64,000 nt of DNA, taken from Bacteroidota bacterium (GTDB lineage: Bacteria > Bacteroidota > Bacteroidia > Chitinophagales > Chitinophagaceae). The stretch covers positions 423,832 to 487,831 of the forward strand of contig JACPEA010000002.1 of assembly GCA_016183765.1 (NCBI GenBank), given 5' to 3'. Position 1 is the stretch's first letter, and every line of letters starts with the position of its first letter. The translations under genes were made by a program, and so were the position numbers. The notes beneath the pieces are model-generated. The model worked only from the letters and a program-made list of their open reading frames with translations, had not been told where the DNA came from and made no database searches. Positions 44,899 through 53,723 of this stretch are shown here, in pieces.

Positions 44899-45345
44899 AT
44901 GCAAAAGATCACTCCTTTTCTCTGGTACGATGGGAAAGCTGAAGAAGCCATGCATTTTTACCTGGGTATTTTTAAGAATGGTAAAATTATCAATGTCAAC
45001 CGGATGGGTGCTGATGGTCCGGTCATGTCGGTAAGTTTTGAACTGGAAGGGCAACCGTTCCATGCGCTGAATGGCGGCCCCATGTTTCAATTTTCCCCGG
45101 CCATTTCTTTTTTTGTGGATTGTAACACACAACAGGAAGTAGATGAACTCTGGGAAAAACTATCCGAAGGCGGCAGCCAGGAAAGATGCGGCTGGCTGAA
45201 AGACAAATATGGCCTGTCCTGGCAGATCATCCCTTCCATACTTGGCGAATTGTTATCCGGCCAGGAACCCGGAAGATCCGACCGGGCCATGCAGGCAATG
45301 CTAAAGATGAACAAGATCATCATTGCAGACCTGATCAGCGCCTGA
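44899..45345 (+). CDS. VOC/PhnB-like small enzyme fold protein
   Basis: Protein of 148 residues of the vicinal oxygen chelate superfamily, in the PhnB-like group. It begins MQKITPFLWYDGKAEEAMHFYLGIF, keeps FELEGQPFHALNGGP and ends with WQIIPSILGELLSGQEPGRS then AMQAMLKMNKIIIADL. These proteins form two beta-alpha-beta-beta-beta modules; the annotation 3-demethylubiquinone methyltransferase sometimes given to them is not supported by a SAM site. Stands alone. Function unknown. Confidence 0.85.
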   Translation: MQKITPFLWYDGKAEEAMHFYLGIFKNGKIINVNRMGADGPVMSVSFELEGQPFHALNGGPMFQFSPAISFFVDCNTQQEVDELWEKLSEGGSQERCGWLKDKYGLSWQIIPSILGELLSGQEPGRSDRAMQAMLKMNKIIIADLISA

Positions 45346-45516
45346 TACGAAGCAGTGGTCACGTTACAATACAGGATTTTTTTATCTTTTCTTTTTCCCG
45401 ATCATAAAACAGGAAAATGTGATAAAAACCTGATAAAGCTTACCTGCAAACCTTACAAAAATCATTTTTTGTTGATTGCACGCGATAGAAATTTGCATTA
45501 TTAAAATCTCACAAGT

Positions 45517-46797
45517 ATGTTTTCCTATTCAACAGCAGAACAAGCGTTAAGTATTATCAAGAGTAACGACAGGGTTTTTATCCATGGCAGCGCCTGTACA
45601 CCACTTTTCCTGATGCGGAAACTGGCAGAGCAGGCGCCAAGACTTAAGGATGTGGAACTGGTATTCATCACGGTATTGGGTGATATTGAAGTACAGAAGC
45701 CTCAATACCAAAGCAGTTTCCACATCAATTGCATGTTCGTTTCTGCACCTATCCGCGAAGCGGTCAATGAGGGCAGGGCGGATTATATCCCCGTATTCCT
45801 GAGCGATATTCCAGACCTGTTCAATAAGAGGATCCTCACCATCGATGTGGCACTGGTACAGGTATCGCCACCGGATGCGCACGGATATTGCTCTCTCGGA
45901 ACCTCGGTGGATATTGCCCGTTCCGCAGTGAATATGGCCAAACATGTGATCGCACAGATCAACCCTAAAATTCCAAGGACACATGGCGACGGGTTGATCC
46001 ATCTATCCCGTTTTACCCATACCGTATACCACGAAGAAGACCTGCCCGAAGTGAATTATGGCGCCAATACCACCGCTAATGAAGTGGCCATCGGCAAACA
46101 TATCGCCGGCATGATCGAAGATGGCAGTACGTTGCAGATGGGCATCGGTACCATTCCGGATGCTGTACTCAAATCGCTCACAGGGCATAAAGATATTGGT
46201 ATCCATACAGAAATGTTAAGTGATGGCGTGATAGACCTGTTCGAGTCTGGCGTGATCAATAACCGTAAGAAAAAGATCCACCCCAACAAAGCCGTAACAG
46301 GTTTTGCCGCCGGCACCCGTCGTTTGTATGATTATGTGGATGATAACCCATCCATCAATTTCCTGGATATCGATTATGTGAACAATCCACACGTCATCCG
46401 CCGTAACCCCAATGTGGTGGCCATTAACAGCGCCATTGAAGTGGACCTTACCGGCCAGGTCTGCTCAGACAGTATTGGCTCAATACAATACAGCGGTATC
46501 GGCGGGCAGATGGACTTCATGCGCGGTGCAGCACTCAGTGAAGGAGGAAAGCCCATCATTGCCCTGACCAGCAGAACGCATAAAGGGGTGCCCCGCATTG
46601 TGCCGCATCTCAAAGATTTTGCCGGCGTGGTCACTACCCGCGGCCATATTCACTATGTGGTTACCGAATATGGTATCGCATATCTCTATGGCAAAAACCT
46701 ACGGCAGCGCGCCAAGGCACTGATCGATATCTCGCATCCCGATGACAGGGAGGAACTGACCAGAGCCTGTTATGAGCGTTTCAAAATATTCTGGTAA
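45517..46797 (+). CDS. Acetyl-CoA hydrolase/transferase family CoA-transferase
   Basis: CoA-transferase of 426 residues that moves CoA between acyl groups (acetate, 4-hydroxybutyrate or similar). The two-domain layout is complete: N-domain with VFIHGSACTP, C-domain with LQMGIGTIPDAVL and HTEMLSDGVIDL. The catalytic Glu is probably the one in INSAIEVDLTGQVCSD, next to YSGIGGQMDFMRGA. A shared bidirectional terminator at 46814-46850 follows. Acetate production from acetyl-CoA is one plausible role; the acceptor is not readable. Confidence 0.88.
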   Translation: MFSYSTAEQALSIIKSNDRVFIHGSACTPLFLMRKLAEQAPRLKDVELVFITVLGDIEVQKPQYQSSFHINCMFVSAPIREAVNEGRADYIPVFLSDIPDLFNKRILTIDVALVQVSPPDAHGYCSLGTSVDIARSAVNMAKHVIAQINPKIPRTHGDGLIHLSRFTHTVYHEEDLPEVNYGANTTANEVAIGKHIAGMIEDGSTLQMGIGTIPDAVLKSLTGHKDIGIHTEMLSDGVIDLFESGVINNRKKKIHPNKAVTGFAAGTRRLYDYVDDNPSINFLDIDYVNNPHVIRRNPNVVAINSAIEVDLTGQVCSDSIGSIQYSGIGGQMDFMRGAALSEGGKPIIALTSRTHKGVPRIVPHLKDFAGVVTTRGHIHYVVTEYGIAYLYGKNLRQRAKALIDISHPDDREELTRACYERFKIFW

Positions 46798-46813
46798 CCA
46801 TTACACAATTATA

Positions 46814-46850
46814 GAAAGAGGGCAGATGATTTTACCATCTGCCCTCTTTC
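46814..46850. terminator. Bidirectional terminator between the CoA-transferase and amidase genes
   Basis: Perfect 15-base stem GAAAGAGGGCAGATG / CATCTGCCCTCTTTC around seven bases. Both flanks carry short A/T runs, suiting two convergent genes. Confidence 0.85.
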
Positions 46851-46878
46851 TTATCATACCCGGGTAACGGAGCTATCC

Positions 46879-47700
46879 CTACATGTATTTTTTCTGAAGG
46901 TTATACAATACACTTCTGTCGATATCATTGAGCTGCCGGGTGGTATCCTGTAGGAAATGCCTTTTAAAGGAACGGATAGCCGCGGTGGTATCCTTCACAT
47001 CGTACCCTACAATGCGTAATGCCTGTATGGGATTAAAACCAGCAGGCACTTCTTCCCTGTTCTCATCGAACCACAAACCGAATCCTTTTTCTGCCAGCTG
47101 TTTCCACGGAAAACGGAAATTCGGATCATTCTTACGGGTCGGGGCTATATCGCCGTGACCGATAAAATTGGCAGTAGGAATAGTATAATCCTTTTTCAAC
47201 CTGGCCAGCACACTGAGCAGGCTGTTCAGCTGCAGGCTGTCAAAAGGCTCAAAGCCATTGTTATCCAGTTCAATGCCGATGGAAGAGGAATTGATATCTA
47301 TCAGGTTACCCCAACGGCTTACGCCTGCATGCTGGGCACGCAGGTAATCGTTCAGCATATGATGTACGGTACCGTCTTTACAGATCACATAATGGGCACT
47401 CACAGCTGTCCTGGCAAGTGTAAAGGTCTTCAGGGTCTGTTCACAGGAATTCTGTGCGGTATGGTGTATGATGACAAAATTGGGTTTCCGGATCCCGAAA
47501 TTGGTGGTACCCACCCAATAAGGCGGCTGCAGGATCGTATCATTCACAGGGTTTTCAGGCTGTAACCGTAACTGTTGGGCAAAGACTTTGGTCTGTTTCC
47601 TGTACACTTTATTGGTGGCGCTGTAAGGTTTGGGACTACAGGCAGCTATAACCAGCACCAGGAATACTACTACGGAGAAAAAAGGTTGTTTCTGATTCAT
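46879..47700 (-). CDS. N-acetylmuramoyl-L-alanine amidase lipoprotein (AmiD-like)
   Basis: Zinc peptidoglycan amidase of 273 residues. The signal peptide ends in a lipobox (VIAACS), so it is anchored in the envelope, like E. coli AmiD. The amidase_2 domain (about 60-200) shows VIIHHTAQNS (first His ligand), SAHYVICKDGTVHHML, and GHGDIAPTRKNDPNFRFPW (last His ligand and catalytic Lys). A C-terminal helical region (about 205-273), with GYDVKDTTAAIRSFKRHFL, resembles a peptidoglycan-binding domain. Role: wall recycling or remodelling. Confidence 0.9.
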   Translation of the reverse strand: MNQKQPFFSVVVFLVLVIAACSPKPYSATNKVYRKQTKVFAQQLRLQPENPVNDTILQPPYWVGTTNFGIRKPNFVIIHHTAQNSCEQTLKTFTLARTAVSAHYVICKDGTVHHMLNDYLRAQHAGVSRWGNLIDINSSSIGIELDNNGFEPFDSLQLNSLLSVLARLKKDYTIPTANFIGHGDIAPTRKNDPNFRFPWKQLAEKGFGLWFDENREEVPAGFNPIQALRIVGYDVKDTTAAIRSFKRHFLQDTTRQLNDIDRSVLYNLQKKYM

Positions 47701-47800
47701 ATCGGGGATTGATTTTGCCGGCCCGGCTGTTAGTAGCAGATGCCGTAAACTTTGCCTAAAGATATTACTCAGCCTTACATCTAAATCAAAAACAGCCTCC

Positions 47801-47808
47801 TATCTTTG
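47801..47808 (+). promoter_or_regulatory. -7 box of the HD-domain gene
   Basis: TATCTTTG, an exact match to TAnnTTTG, 17 bases before the ATG at 47826. Confidence 0.6.
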
Positions 47809-47825
47809 AAAGAAAGAGTACTACC

Positions 47826-48434
47826 ATGTCGCTACACCTTGGCAGAAATGAATTCGGTAATCCGGCTAACAAAGGAAATGTATTGACCCGCGATGAAGCC
47901 CTGCAACTGTTTCATAGTTGGGTATTGAACCCCAAACTACAGGTTCATATGCAACAGGTAGGTCACCTGATGCAATGCTGGGCCGCCGAAAAAGAAGACC
48001 TGGATGAAAGCGGACAATGGAAATGGGAAATGGCAGGTTTGCTGCACGATGCCGACTGGGATCAGTGGCCTGACCTGCATTGCAAAAAGATCATTGAAGA
48101 ACTGGAACAAAGGAATATCGATTCTGAGATCATCCGGGCAATCGCTTCGCACGGGCATCTTCATTTTGGCGTGGAGCCTGTGAGCCGGATGGATAAGATG
48201 TTGTACGCGTTCGATGAACTGTCCGGGCTGATACACGCTTACTCCCTGATGCGACCGGGTGGCTACGAAGGCATGGATGTGAAAGGCGTAAAGAAAAGGC
48301 TCAAGGAAAAATCATTCGCGGCCAATGTTTCCCGCGATGATATCCAGGATGCCTGTGAACGGGCGGGTATTGCACTCGATGATCTGATCACATTTATCAT
48401 ACCCCGGCAGGCCACGGTTATTTCAGTAAGCTAA
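47826..48434 (+). CDS. HD-domain phosphohydrolase-like protein
   Basis: Protein of 202 residues with an HD metal site: H74-D75 in GLLHDADWDQWP, an upstream His in HMQQVGHLMQ and further His in ASHGHLHFG. HD proteins hydrolyse phosphate esters, often of nucleotides. This compact type is widespread and mostly uncharacterised; the substrate is unknown. A TPMT-like methyltransferase gene begins nine bases after its stop, so the two are cotranscribed. Confidence 0.85.
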   Translation: MSLHLGRNEFGNPANKGNVLTRDEALQLFHSWVLNPKLQVHMQQVGHLMQCWAAEKEDLDESGQWKWEMAGLLHDADWDQWPDLHCKKIIEELEQRNIDSEIIRAIASHGHLHFGVEPVSRMDKMLYAFDELSGLIHAYSLMRPGGYEGMDVKGVKKRLKEKSFAANVSRDDIQDACERAGIALDDLITFIIPRQATVISVS

Positions 48435-48443
48435 ATACAGCGC

Positions 48444-49037
48444 ATGAAAACCCATCCCGACTTTCTATCCGCATCCTACTGGGATGAACGGTACCAACAG
48501 CAACAAACAGGTTGGGATATCGGTTATGCGTCCACACCACTCAAAACATATATTGATCAGCTGACCGACAAAGATGTCCGCATACTCCTGCCCGGAGCCG
48601 GGAATGCCTATGAAGCCCGTTACCTGTGCGATAAAGGTTTTACCGATATCACGGTACTCGATATATCCACGGTTGTCATTACCCGGCTACAGGCACAGCT
48701 GGGTGAACAATACCCGGCAATCAAACTGGTCACCGGTAATTTCTTTGACCATTCCGGCACTTACGACCTGGTACTGGAACAGACTTTTTTCTGCGCACTG
48801 GATCCTGCACTGCGTCAAAAATATGTGGCAAAAATGCATTCGCTGCTCTCAGGCAACGGCAAACTGGCTGGCCTGCTCTTCAACAGGGATTTTGAAAAAT
48901 CCCCACCCTTTGGCGGAAATACCGGCGAGTACAGGCAACTGTTCTCATCCGTCTTTCGTATGGTAAGGCTGGAGCCATGTTACAATTCCATTCCCGAACG
49001 CACCGGCAATGAATTGTTCCTCCTGGCTCAAAAATGA
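48444..49037 (+). CDS. Thiopurine methyltransferase-like SAM-dependent methyltransferase
   Basis: Class I methyltransferase of 197 residues. The start YWDERYQQQQTGWDIGYASTP is characteristic of the TPMT family. The SAM loop is LLPGAGNAYEARYL (about 48-61), and LVLEQTFFCALDP and PFGGNTGEYRQLF follow. Bacterial relatives methylate selenium, tellurium, sulfur or thiol compounds; the substrate is inferred only by family. Translationally linked to the HD gene upstream; a Rieske lipoprotein gene follows after 48 bases. Confidence 0.85.
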   Translation: MKTHPDFLSASYWDERYQQQQTGWDIGYASTPLKTYIDQLTDKDVRILLPGAGNAYEARYLCDKGFTDITVLDISTVVITRLQAQLGEQYPAIKLVTGNFFDHSGTYDLVLEQTFFCALDPALRQKYVAKMHSLLSGNGKLAGLLFNRDFEKSPPFGGNTGEYRQLFSSVFRMVRLEPCYNSIPERTGNELFLLAQK

Positions 49038-49085
49038 AAACACGTAACGTGATTCATTTCATTTATCAACCTTAATATCCTAACA

Positions 49086-49520
49086 ATGGAAAGAAGAGAA
49101 TTCCTTGGAAACCTTACCGGCCCCGTATTCGTGGCCTGCGCAGCCTGCATGGGTGCCTGCAGCAAAGGCGGAACCACTGCCAGCACAAACCCAGGTGGGG
49201 TAAACCCGCCAGCCAATGCCAACATTACGGTCAACCTTGCTACCAGCCTTTTATCAGTGGGCTCTTCCGTAGTGCAGGATGGAGTGATCATTGTAAGACT
49301 GGCATCATCCAATGTTCCGGCTTCCTTTACTGCGGTGCAGGTGGCCTGTACACATGAGGGCACTTCTATCAATTTCAATTCCGGATCCAACCAGTTCGTA
49401 TGCCCCAACCACGGAAGTACGTTCACTACTTCCGGCGCCGTAGTACTGGGACCCGCCGCCAGGGCTTTGAAACAATATACTATTTCCGTCACGGGAGATA
49501 CGCTCACCGTTACGGGATAG
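49086..49520 (+). CDS. Exported Rieske [2Fe-2S] protein
   Basis: Protein of 144 residues with an exported N-terminus (MERREFLGNLTG...MGACSKGG). It has Arg-Arg near the start and a Cys that fits a lipobox, so Tat export and lipid anchoring are both possible. The Rieske ligands are complete: C88-T-H90 and C106-P-N-H109. The domain is short, without other cytochrome bc1 features, so this is a small free-standing electron carrier. No partner enzyme is adjacent, and its redox partner is unknown. Confidence 0.87.
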   Translation: MERREFLGNLTGPVFVACAACMGACSKGGTTASTNPGGVNPPANANITVNLATSLLSVGSSVVQDGVIIVRLASSNVPASFTAVQVACTHEGTSINFNSGSNQFVCPNHGSTFTTSGAVVLGPAARALKQYTISVTGDTLTVTG

Positions 49521-49557
49521 CGGTACCCGTTCTGGTACCGGCAGGGATCGCTTGTTC

Positions 49558-50649
49558 TTACACAAGTGGTTCCTGCTGGCTCAGGCAATGGAAACTTCCC
49601 AGTCCCCAGATGATATCGGTAGAATCGATACCCACCACCTGTCTTTCAGGAAAACAGCCGGCGATGACCTGCAGGGCTTTCTCGTCCCTGGCGCTGTTGA
49701 ATACCGGTACGATGACGTGTTTGTTACTGATATAAAAATTAGCGTAAGAAGCAGGTAAACGCTGGTCTTCATAGATCACAGCATCCGGCATGGGCAGTTC
49801 AACGATGTTCAGCTGTTTGCCATTCAATAAACGCATCTGTTGCAGTTGTTTCAGGTTGGTCTGCAAGAGCCCGTGGTTCTCATCGTGTACATTTTCCTCC
49901 ACCACGGTGATCACCGTATCTTCATTCACAAAACGGACCGTATCATCAATATGTCCGTCAGTATCGTCACCTATAATCCCTTCCGTTACCCATAATACCT
50001 GTTCAACCCCATAATATTGGTACAGGTATTCTTCAATCTGCTGCTGGTTCAGGTGCGGGTTACGGTTCTCATTCAGCAAACAGGCGGTGGAAGTAAGCAG
50101 GGTTCCCTTGCCGTTAAATTCTACGGAACCTCCTTCCATCACAATGCCGGGATGATACACCGGTATCTGGAAATGTTTGCCGATCAGTGTCGGGATCACA
50201 TCGTCCAGGTCATAGGGTGGATATTTATTGCCCCAGGCATTATATCCCCAGTCCACGATCAGTTTTTTAATGGCTGCTTCGGGATTTACCAGGAAGGCAG
50301 GCCCATGGTCGCGGCACCAGGCATCATTGGTAGGATGTTCAAAGAATTCCACCTGCGTAAGATCCACGCCGGCTTTCTGCAGATGCGCGGTCGCTGACGC
50401 CTGCATGGCGGGATCGGCTATATTGATCCTTACTTTTTCGCTTTCAGCCAGGTATTTCACGAACAGGCTGTAATTGGGATAGATCGCATCGATCTTACCC
50501 GGCCAGCTGGCTTCCTTATGCGGCCAGCTTAACCAGGTTGCTTCATGCAGCGCAAATTCTGCGGGAAAATAATATCCTGATGCTTTGGGTGTTTTCATAC
50601 TGCTGTTTTCTCTGAGCCTCTCTGTTATTCGGTGATCAGTCTTCGTCAA
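49558..50649 (-). CDS. aguA: Agmatine deiminase
   Basis: Converts agmatine to N-carbamoylputrescine and ammonia. At 363 residues it has the guanidino-group-modifying fold with the catalytic Cys at C355 in GLGSFHCLSQQEP, His in the EGIIGDDTDGHIDD segment, and WSWPH/VWCRDHGP-type motifs (SWPHKEASWPG, AWCRDHGPAFLV). Its start overlaps the end of the N-carbamoylputrescine amidase gene by 14 bases, so the two steps are made together. Confidence 0.95.
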   Translation of the reverse strand: MTKTDHRITERLRENSSMKTPKASGYYFPAEFALHEATWLSWPHKEASWPGKIDAIYPNYSLFVKYLAESEKVRINIADPAMQASATAHLQKAGVDLTQVEFFEHPTNDAWCRDHGPAFLVNPEAAIKKLIVDWGYNAWGNKYPPYDLDDVIPTLIGKHFQIPVYHPGIVMEGGSVEFNGKGTLLTSTACLLNENRNPHLNQQQIEEYLYQYYGVEQVLWVTEGIIGDDTDGHIDDTVRFVNEDTVITVVEENVHDENHGLLQTNLKQLQQMRLLNGKQLNIVELPMPDAVIYEDQRLPASYANFYISNKHVIVPVFNSARDEKALQVIAGCFPERQVVGIDSTDIIWGLGSFHCLSQQEPLV

Positions 50650-51511
50650 TGAATCTTTTGGTAATGGGCTGGTAAGAATCGATCCTCCTGTCGCGCATGA
50701 ACGGCCAGTGGGTCCTGTAACGGTCTGTTTTTGCCGTATCTATCTCAACAACCGTCACCTCTTCTTCCTCGTGCGAGGCCTTGTACAATAAGGTCCCGAA
50801 AGGATTGCTCACAAAGGAACCTCCCCAGAATTTCATGGCACCATCCTGTTCTAAACCTACCCGGTTCACGCTGACCACGTGCACGCCATTGGCCACAGCA
50901 TGACTTCTCTGTATGGTCTGCCAGGCATTGTATTGTTCGGTATTGGTGGCTTCGTCCTGTGATGTGGCCCAGCCGATAGCGGTTGGATAAAAAAGGATCT
51001 CCGCTCCCATTAAGGAAGTGATCCGGGCTGCTTCAGGATACCACTGGTCCCAGCAGATCAGTACTCCCAGGGTGGCATAACGGGTCTTGAACACTTTATA
51101 ACCAAGATCACCAGGTGTGAAATAAAACTTCTCATAATAGGCCGGATCATCGGGGATATGCATTTTGCGGTACTTGCCCAGGTAAGTTCCATCCGCATCG
51201 ATCACGGCGGTGGTATTGTGGTAGATCCCCTGTGTCCTTTTCTCAAACAGGGAAGCAATGATGACCACTTTCAGCTCTTTTGCCAAAACACCCAGCGTAT
51301 CAGTGGTGGCGCCGGGTATTGTTTCTGCCAGTTTAAAGTTCTCATAGTCTTCCACATCGCAGAAATACAGGGAAGTAAACAGCTCCTGCAGACAAACGAT
51401 CTGTGCACCTTTAGCAGCGGCTTCACGTACTTTTTGTATGGCTTTGGCCAGGTTGGCTTTCGGATCGGCCGAACAACTCATCTGTACCAGGCCTGTTTTG
51501 ACGATTGACAT
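50636..51511 (-). CDS. aguB: N-carbamoylputrescine amidase
   Basis: Nitrilase-superfamily amidase of 291 residues that hydrolyses N-carbamoylputrescine to putrescine, CO2 and ammonia. The catalytic triad is visible: E43 (CLQELF), K116 (YRKMHIPDD) and C153 (LICWDQWYPEAAR). FCDVEDYENF and the C-terminal DRYRTHWPFMRDRR are typical of this enzyme. First gene of the agu pair. Confidence 0.94.
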   Translation of the reverse strand: MSIVKTGLVQMSCSADPKANLAKAIQKVREAAAKGAQIVCLQELFTSLYFCDVEDYENFKLAETIPGATTDTLGVLAKELKVVIIASLFEKRTQGIYHNTTAVIDADGTYLGKYRKMHIPDDPAYYEKFYFTPGDLGYKVFKTRYATLGVLICWDQWYPEAARITSLMGAEILFYPTAIGWATSQDEATNTEQYNAWQTIQRSHAVANGVHVVSVNRVGLEQDGAMKFWGGSFVSNPFGTLLYKASHEEEEVTVVEIDTAKTDRYRTHWPFMRDRRIDSYQPITKRFIDED

Positions 51512-51546
51512 ATGATTAGGTGTTGTATTGTTTGGGGAATGGATGA

Positions 51547-52275
51547 TCAGGTGATTTGCTGGATGAAAGCGTCAAAACTGCTGATGCCGGGTGTTTTTTC
51601 GGTATAATAACCTTCCGCATATCCCACGCCGATTCTTTTACCCATCATCAGTGCCCTGGCTTTTACGGTTTCCAGGAATTGGGAAGAAGAGATATAGGTT
51701 TGTGGTTCATTCAGATCCGGGTTAAAGAACTGTGTACCGTATGCCAGCACCGCTTCCATTTTTTTGTCCATGAATGCAGTGATGTCCACTACAAATGACG
51801 GCGCTATCAATCGGTCCTGTATATAATGGAAAACATACGCGGGTTTCCAGACTTCCTGCAGTTGTCCCCCTGCAAAGGTCTCGATCTTACGTAAGCCCGA
51901 CAGGAATGCGGCATCGGCAACCAGTTTGGCGCTTCTTCCATGATCGGGGTGCCTGTCATCAAAAGCGTTGGCCAGGATCACGCCAGGCTGGTATTTGCGG
52001 ATCATTTCGATCACTTTCCGCAGGTTGGTCTCATCGTTCTGAAAAAAGCCGTCTGCCATGCCTAGGTTCTCCCGCACGTGTATGCCCAAAATTTCAGCTG
52101 CCCTGGCGGCTTCTTCCTTCCGGGTTTCCGCGGTACCACGGGTACCCAGTTCACCCCGGGTCAGGTCTATCACGCCTACTTTTTTGCCTTCCGCAATCGC
52201 TGCCAGCAACGTACCGGAGCAACCCAGCTCCACATCATCCGGATGAACGCCAAATGCTAATATGTCAAGTTTCAT
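51547..52275 (-). CDS. bshB1: Bacillithiol biosynthesis deacetylase BshB1
   Basis: Zinc-dependent deacetylase (242 residues) that removes acetate from GlcNAc-malate to give GlcN-malate, the second step to bacillithiol. The LmbE fold has its metal site in FGVHPDDVELGCSGT (about 8-22) and DDRHPDHGRSAKLV (about 105-118). GKRIGVGYAEGYY near the C-terminus is typical of BshB1. A TACCTTTG box lies just upstream on the minus strand. A bacilliredoxin gene is 6 kb away (58573-58989). Confidence 0.93.
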   Translation of the reverse strand: MKLDILAFGVHPDDVELGCSGTLLAAIAEGKKVGVIDLTRGELGTRGTAETRKEEAARAAEILGIHVRENLGMADGFFQNDETNLRKVIEMIRKYQPGVILANAFDDRHPDHGRSAKLVADAAFLSGLRKIETFAGGQLQEVWKPAYVFHYIQDRLIAPSFVVDITAFMDKKMEAVLAYGTQFFNPDLNEPQTYISSSQFLETVKARALMMGKRIGVGYAEGYYTEKTPGISSFDAFIQQIT

Positions 52276-52501
52276 GGTTTATTTTTATCGTTGGCAAAGG
52301 TAATGTTTGCTGCGGTTCTATCCATGCAAAGCCGGAACATCGGGTTCGGGTTTTGCTGCTGGCCAACTGCTGTCAGCTTCTGTCAGGCACTACAGGCAGC
52401 CAGGCATTCTTTCATGGTATTCTATTTCCTGTTAACAACAGAATCAAAAATATCATCTCCCGTAAGCCTATCACCTATTTGTGTGATTGGTAACGGACGG
52501 C

Positions 52502-52534
52502 AAAAAAAGAACCCAACGTGTGTAACGTTGGGTT
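52502..52534 (-). terminator. Terminator of rpmE2 (L31)
   Basis: Ten-base stem AACCCAACGT / ACGTTGGGTT around a five-base loop, followed on the minus strand by seven T residues (52508 to 52502). Confidence 0.9.
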
Positions 52535-52557
52535 CCCTGGTATGGTAAAGAAAGTGA

Positions 52558-52809
52558 TTAAGCTTTCTTGGCGTAACGTTTGTTGAACTTGTCGATACGT
52601 CCCGCTGTATCCACCAGTACATTTTTACCAGTGTAAAAAGGGTGAGAGGTATTGGAGATCTCCAGTTTGATCAGTGGATACTCATTACCATCTTCCCACT
52701 GGATGGTTTCTTTGGTGGCAGCTGTAGAGCGGCACAGGAATGTGTGTCCGTTACTCATGTCCTTGAACACAACAAAACGATAATTTTCCGGATGGATACC
52801 TTGTTTCAT
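52558..52809 (-). CDS. rpmE2: 50S ribosomal protein L31, type B
   Basis: Ribosomal protein of 83 residues ([15 protein letters not shown]...[10 protein letters not shown]). It is the zinc-free type B: no CxxC pair is present. The ATG at 52809 was taken; a reading from 52830 adds seven residues within the leader. Promoter boxes and a leader hairpin lie upstream at 52827-52892. Confidence 0.96.
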   Translation of the reverse strand: MKQGIHPENYRFVVFKDMSNGHTFLCRSTAATKETIQWEDGNEYPLIKLEISNTSHPFYTGKNVLVDTAGRIDKFNKRYAKKA

Positions 52810-52826
52810 AATTTCTTTTTTAGGTG

Positions 52827-52844
52827 GCACGGATTTGGCCGTGC
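52827..52844 (-). promoter_or_regulatory. Hairpin in the L31 leader
   Basis: GCACGG pairs with CCGTGC around six bases (CCAAAT on the minus strand) in the 5' leader, about 18 bases before the ATG. It could be a binding site for ribosomal-protein feedback, as known for L31 leaders in other phyla; that is inference. Confidence 0.4.
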
Positions 52845-52860
52845 GATTATTTTAGGATGG

Positions 52861-52892
52861 CAAAGGTACGATTTTTACTGCTCTCAACCAAA
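52861..52892 (-). promoter_or_regulatory. Promoter of rpmE2
   Basis: On the minus strand TTTG (52892-52889), a 20-base spacer, then TACCTTTG (52868-52861): a complete match to the Bacteroidota -33/-7 promoter. Confidence 0.75.
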
Positions 52893-52938
52893 TAAATCAG
52901 GTCAATAATAGTACAAAAAGCTTATTTTCAGATAGTTA

Positions 52939-53430
52939 CTAATTTTTCATATTCACAAACTGCAGCGGAATACCGAAATCAGCGGCCCGGCATTCGGCAA
53001 TCACAGCCTGCAGGTCATCAATCTTTTTGGCAGTTACCCGTACAATATCATCCATGATGGCAGCCTGTACCTTGAAGCCTTTGTCCTTGATCAGTTTCAC
53101 GATCTTCTTGGCATCTTCCTGTTTAAGACCGTTCCTCACCCCTACTTCCTTTTTCATCACTTTGCCGCTCGGATAAGCATCCTTGCTGAAATCGAATGCA
53201 CCGGCATCAATGCCCTGCTTCATGGCACGACTGATCAGCACATCGATCAGTTGTTTCATTTTCATGTCGCTTTCCACTTCCAGTAAGATCTGGTATTCCT
53301 TTTTGTTCAGCTCAACAGTGACCGGAGAGCCCCGAAAATCGAACCGGGTGCTGATCTCTTTTTTAACGGTGTTCACCGCATTATCCAGTAACTGGATATC
53401 TACTTCGCTGGCAATATCAAAAGATGGCAT
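52939..53430 (-). CDS. YajQ-family nucleotide-binding protein
   Basis: Protein of 163 residues with two ferredoxin-like RNA/nucleotide-binding domains. MPSFDIASEVD at the start and VTAKKIDDLQAVIAECR with FGIPLQFVNMKN at the end are diagnostic. Members bind c-di-GMP in Xanthomonas and RNA elsewhere; which applies here is unknown. Single gene with a repeat (53470-53527) near its start. Confidence 0.92.
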   Translation of the reverse strand: MPSFDIASEVDIQLLDNAVNTVKKEISTRFDFRGSPVTVELNKKEYQILLEVESDMKMKQLIDVLISRAMKQGIDAGAFDFSKDAYPSGKVMKKEVGVRNGLKQEDAKKIVKLIKDKGFKVQAAIMDDIVRVTAKKIDDLQAVIAECRAADFGIPLQFVNMKN

Positions 53431-53469
53431 AAGCAGGGATTTCTACAAAGGTATAGATACGGGGGGAAT

Positions 53470-53527
53470 GTTGAACAAGAAACAAGGAACAGGGGAACAA
53501 GAAACAAGGGACAAGGAACAGGGGAAT
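53470..53527. repeat. AACAAGGAACAGGGG-word repeat upstream of yajQ
   Basis: About six imperfect units made of AACAAG-AAACAAGG and GAACAGGGG words, a low-complexity array in the 293-base gap between yajQ and the TonB-type receptor gene. No inverted partner is seen. Confidence 0.65.
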
Positions 53528-53542
53528 GATCAGAAGTTGCCA

Positions 53543-53571
53543 CAAAAAGGCCCCGATAGACATCGGGGCCG
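53543..53571 (-). terminator. Terminator of the TonB-type receptor gene
   Basis: Nine-base stem GGCCCCGAT / ATCGGGGCC around four bases, followed on the minus strand by TTTTTG. A weaker stem (CAACAGCCGC / GCGGCTGTTG, 53681-53711) lies between it and the stop codon. Confidence 0.8.
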
Positions 53572-53723
53572 GATCTATATAATGCACATGAGAAAAAAGA
53601 ATGGTATGCCGCAAAGTTGCCCCCTCAAAACCAACTGAACGAGTGATATGGTATGAGTGGTGTTAAACAAATGTCAATGGCAACAGCCGCTTGCTGTAAC
53701 TGCGGCTGTTGTTCATTTTTTTA

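Noticed and set aside
44899..45345. 3-demethylubiquinone-9 3-methyltransferase
   Set aside because: The fold is VOC/PhnB-like with no SAM-binding motif, and the host uses menaquinone by the futalosine route.
53681..53711. Terminator for a plus-strand transcript (stem CAACAGCCGC / GCGGCTGTTG followed by a T-rich run)
   Set aside because: No plus-strand gene lies upstream of it; neighbours on both sides are minus-strand genes. Could be chance or the end of an unseen small RNA.
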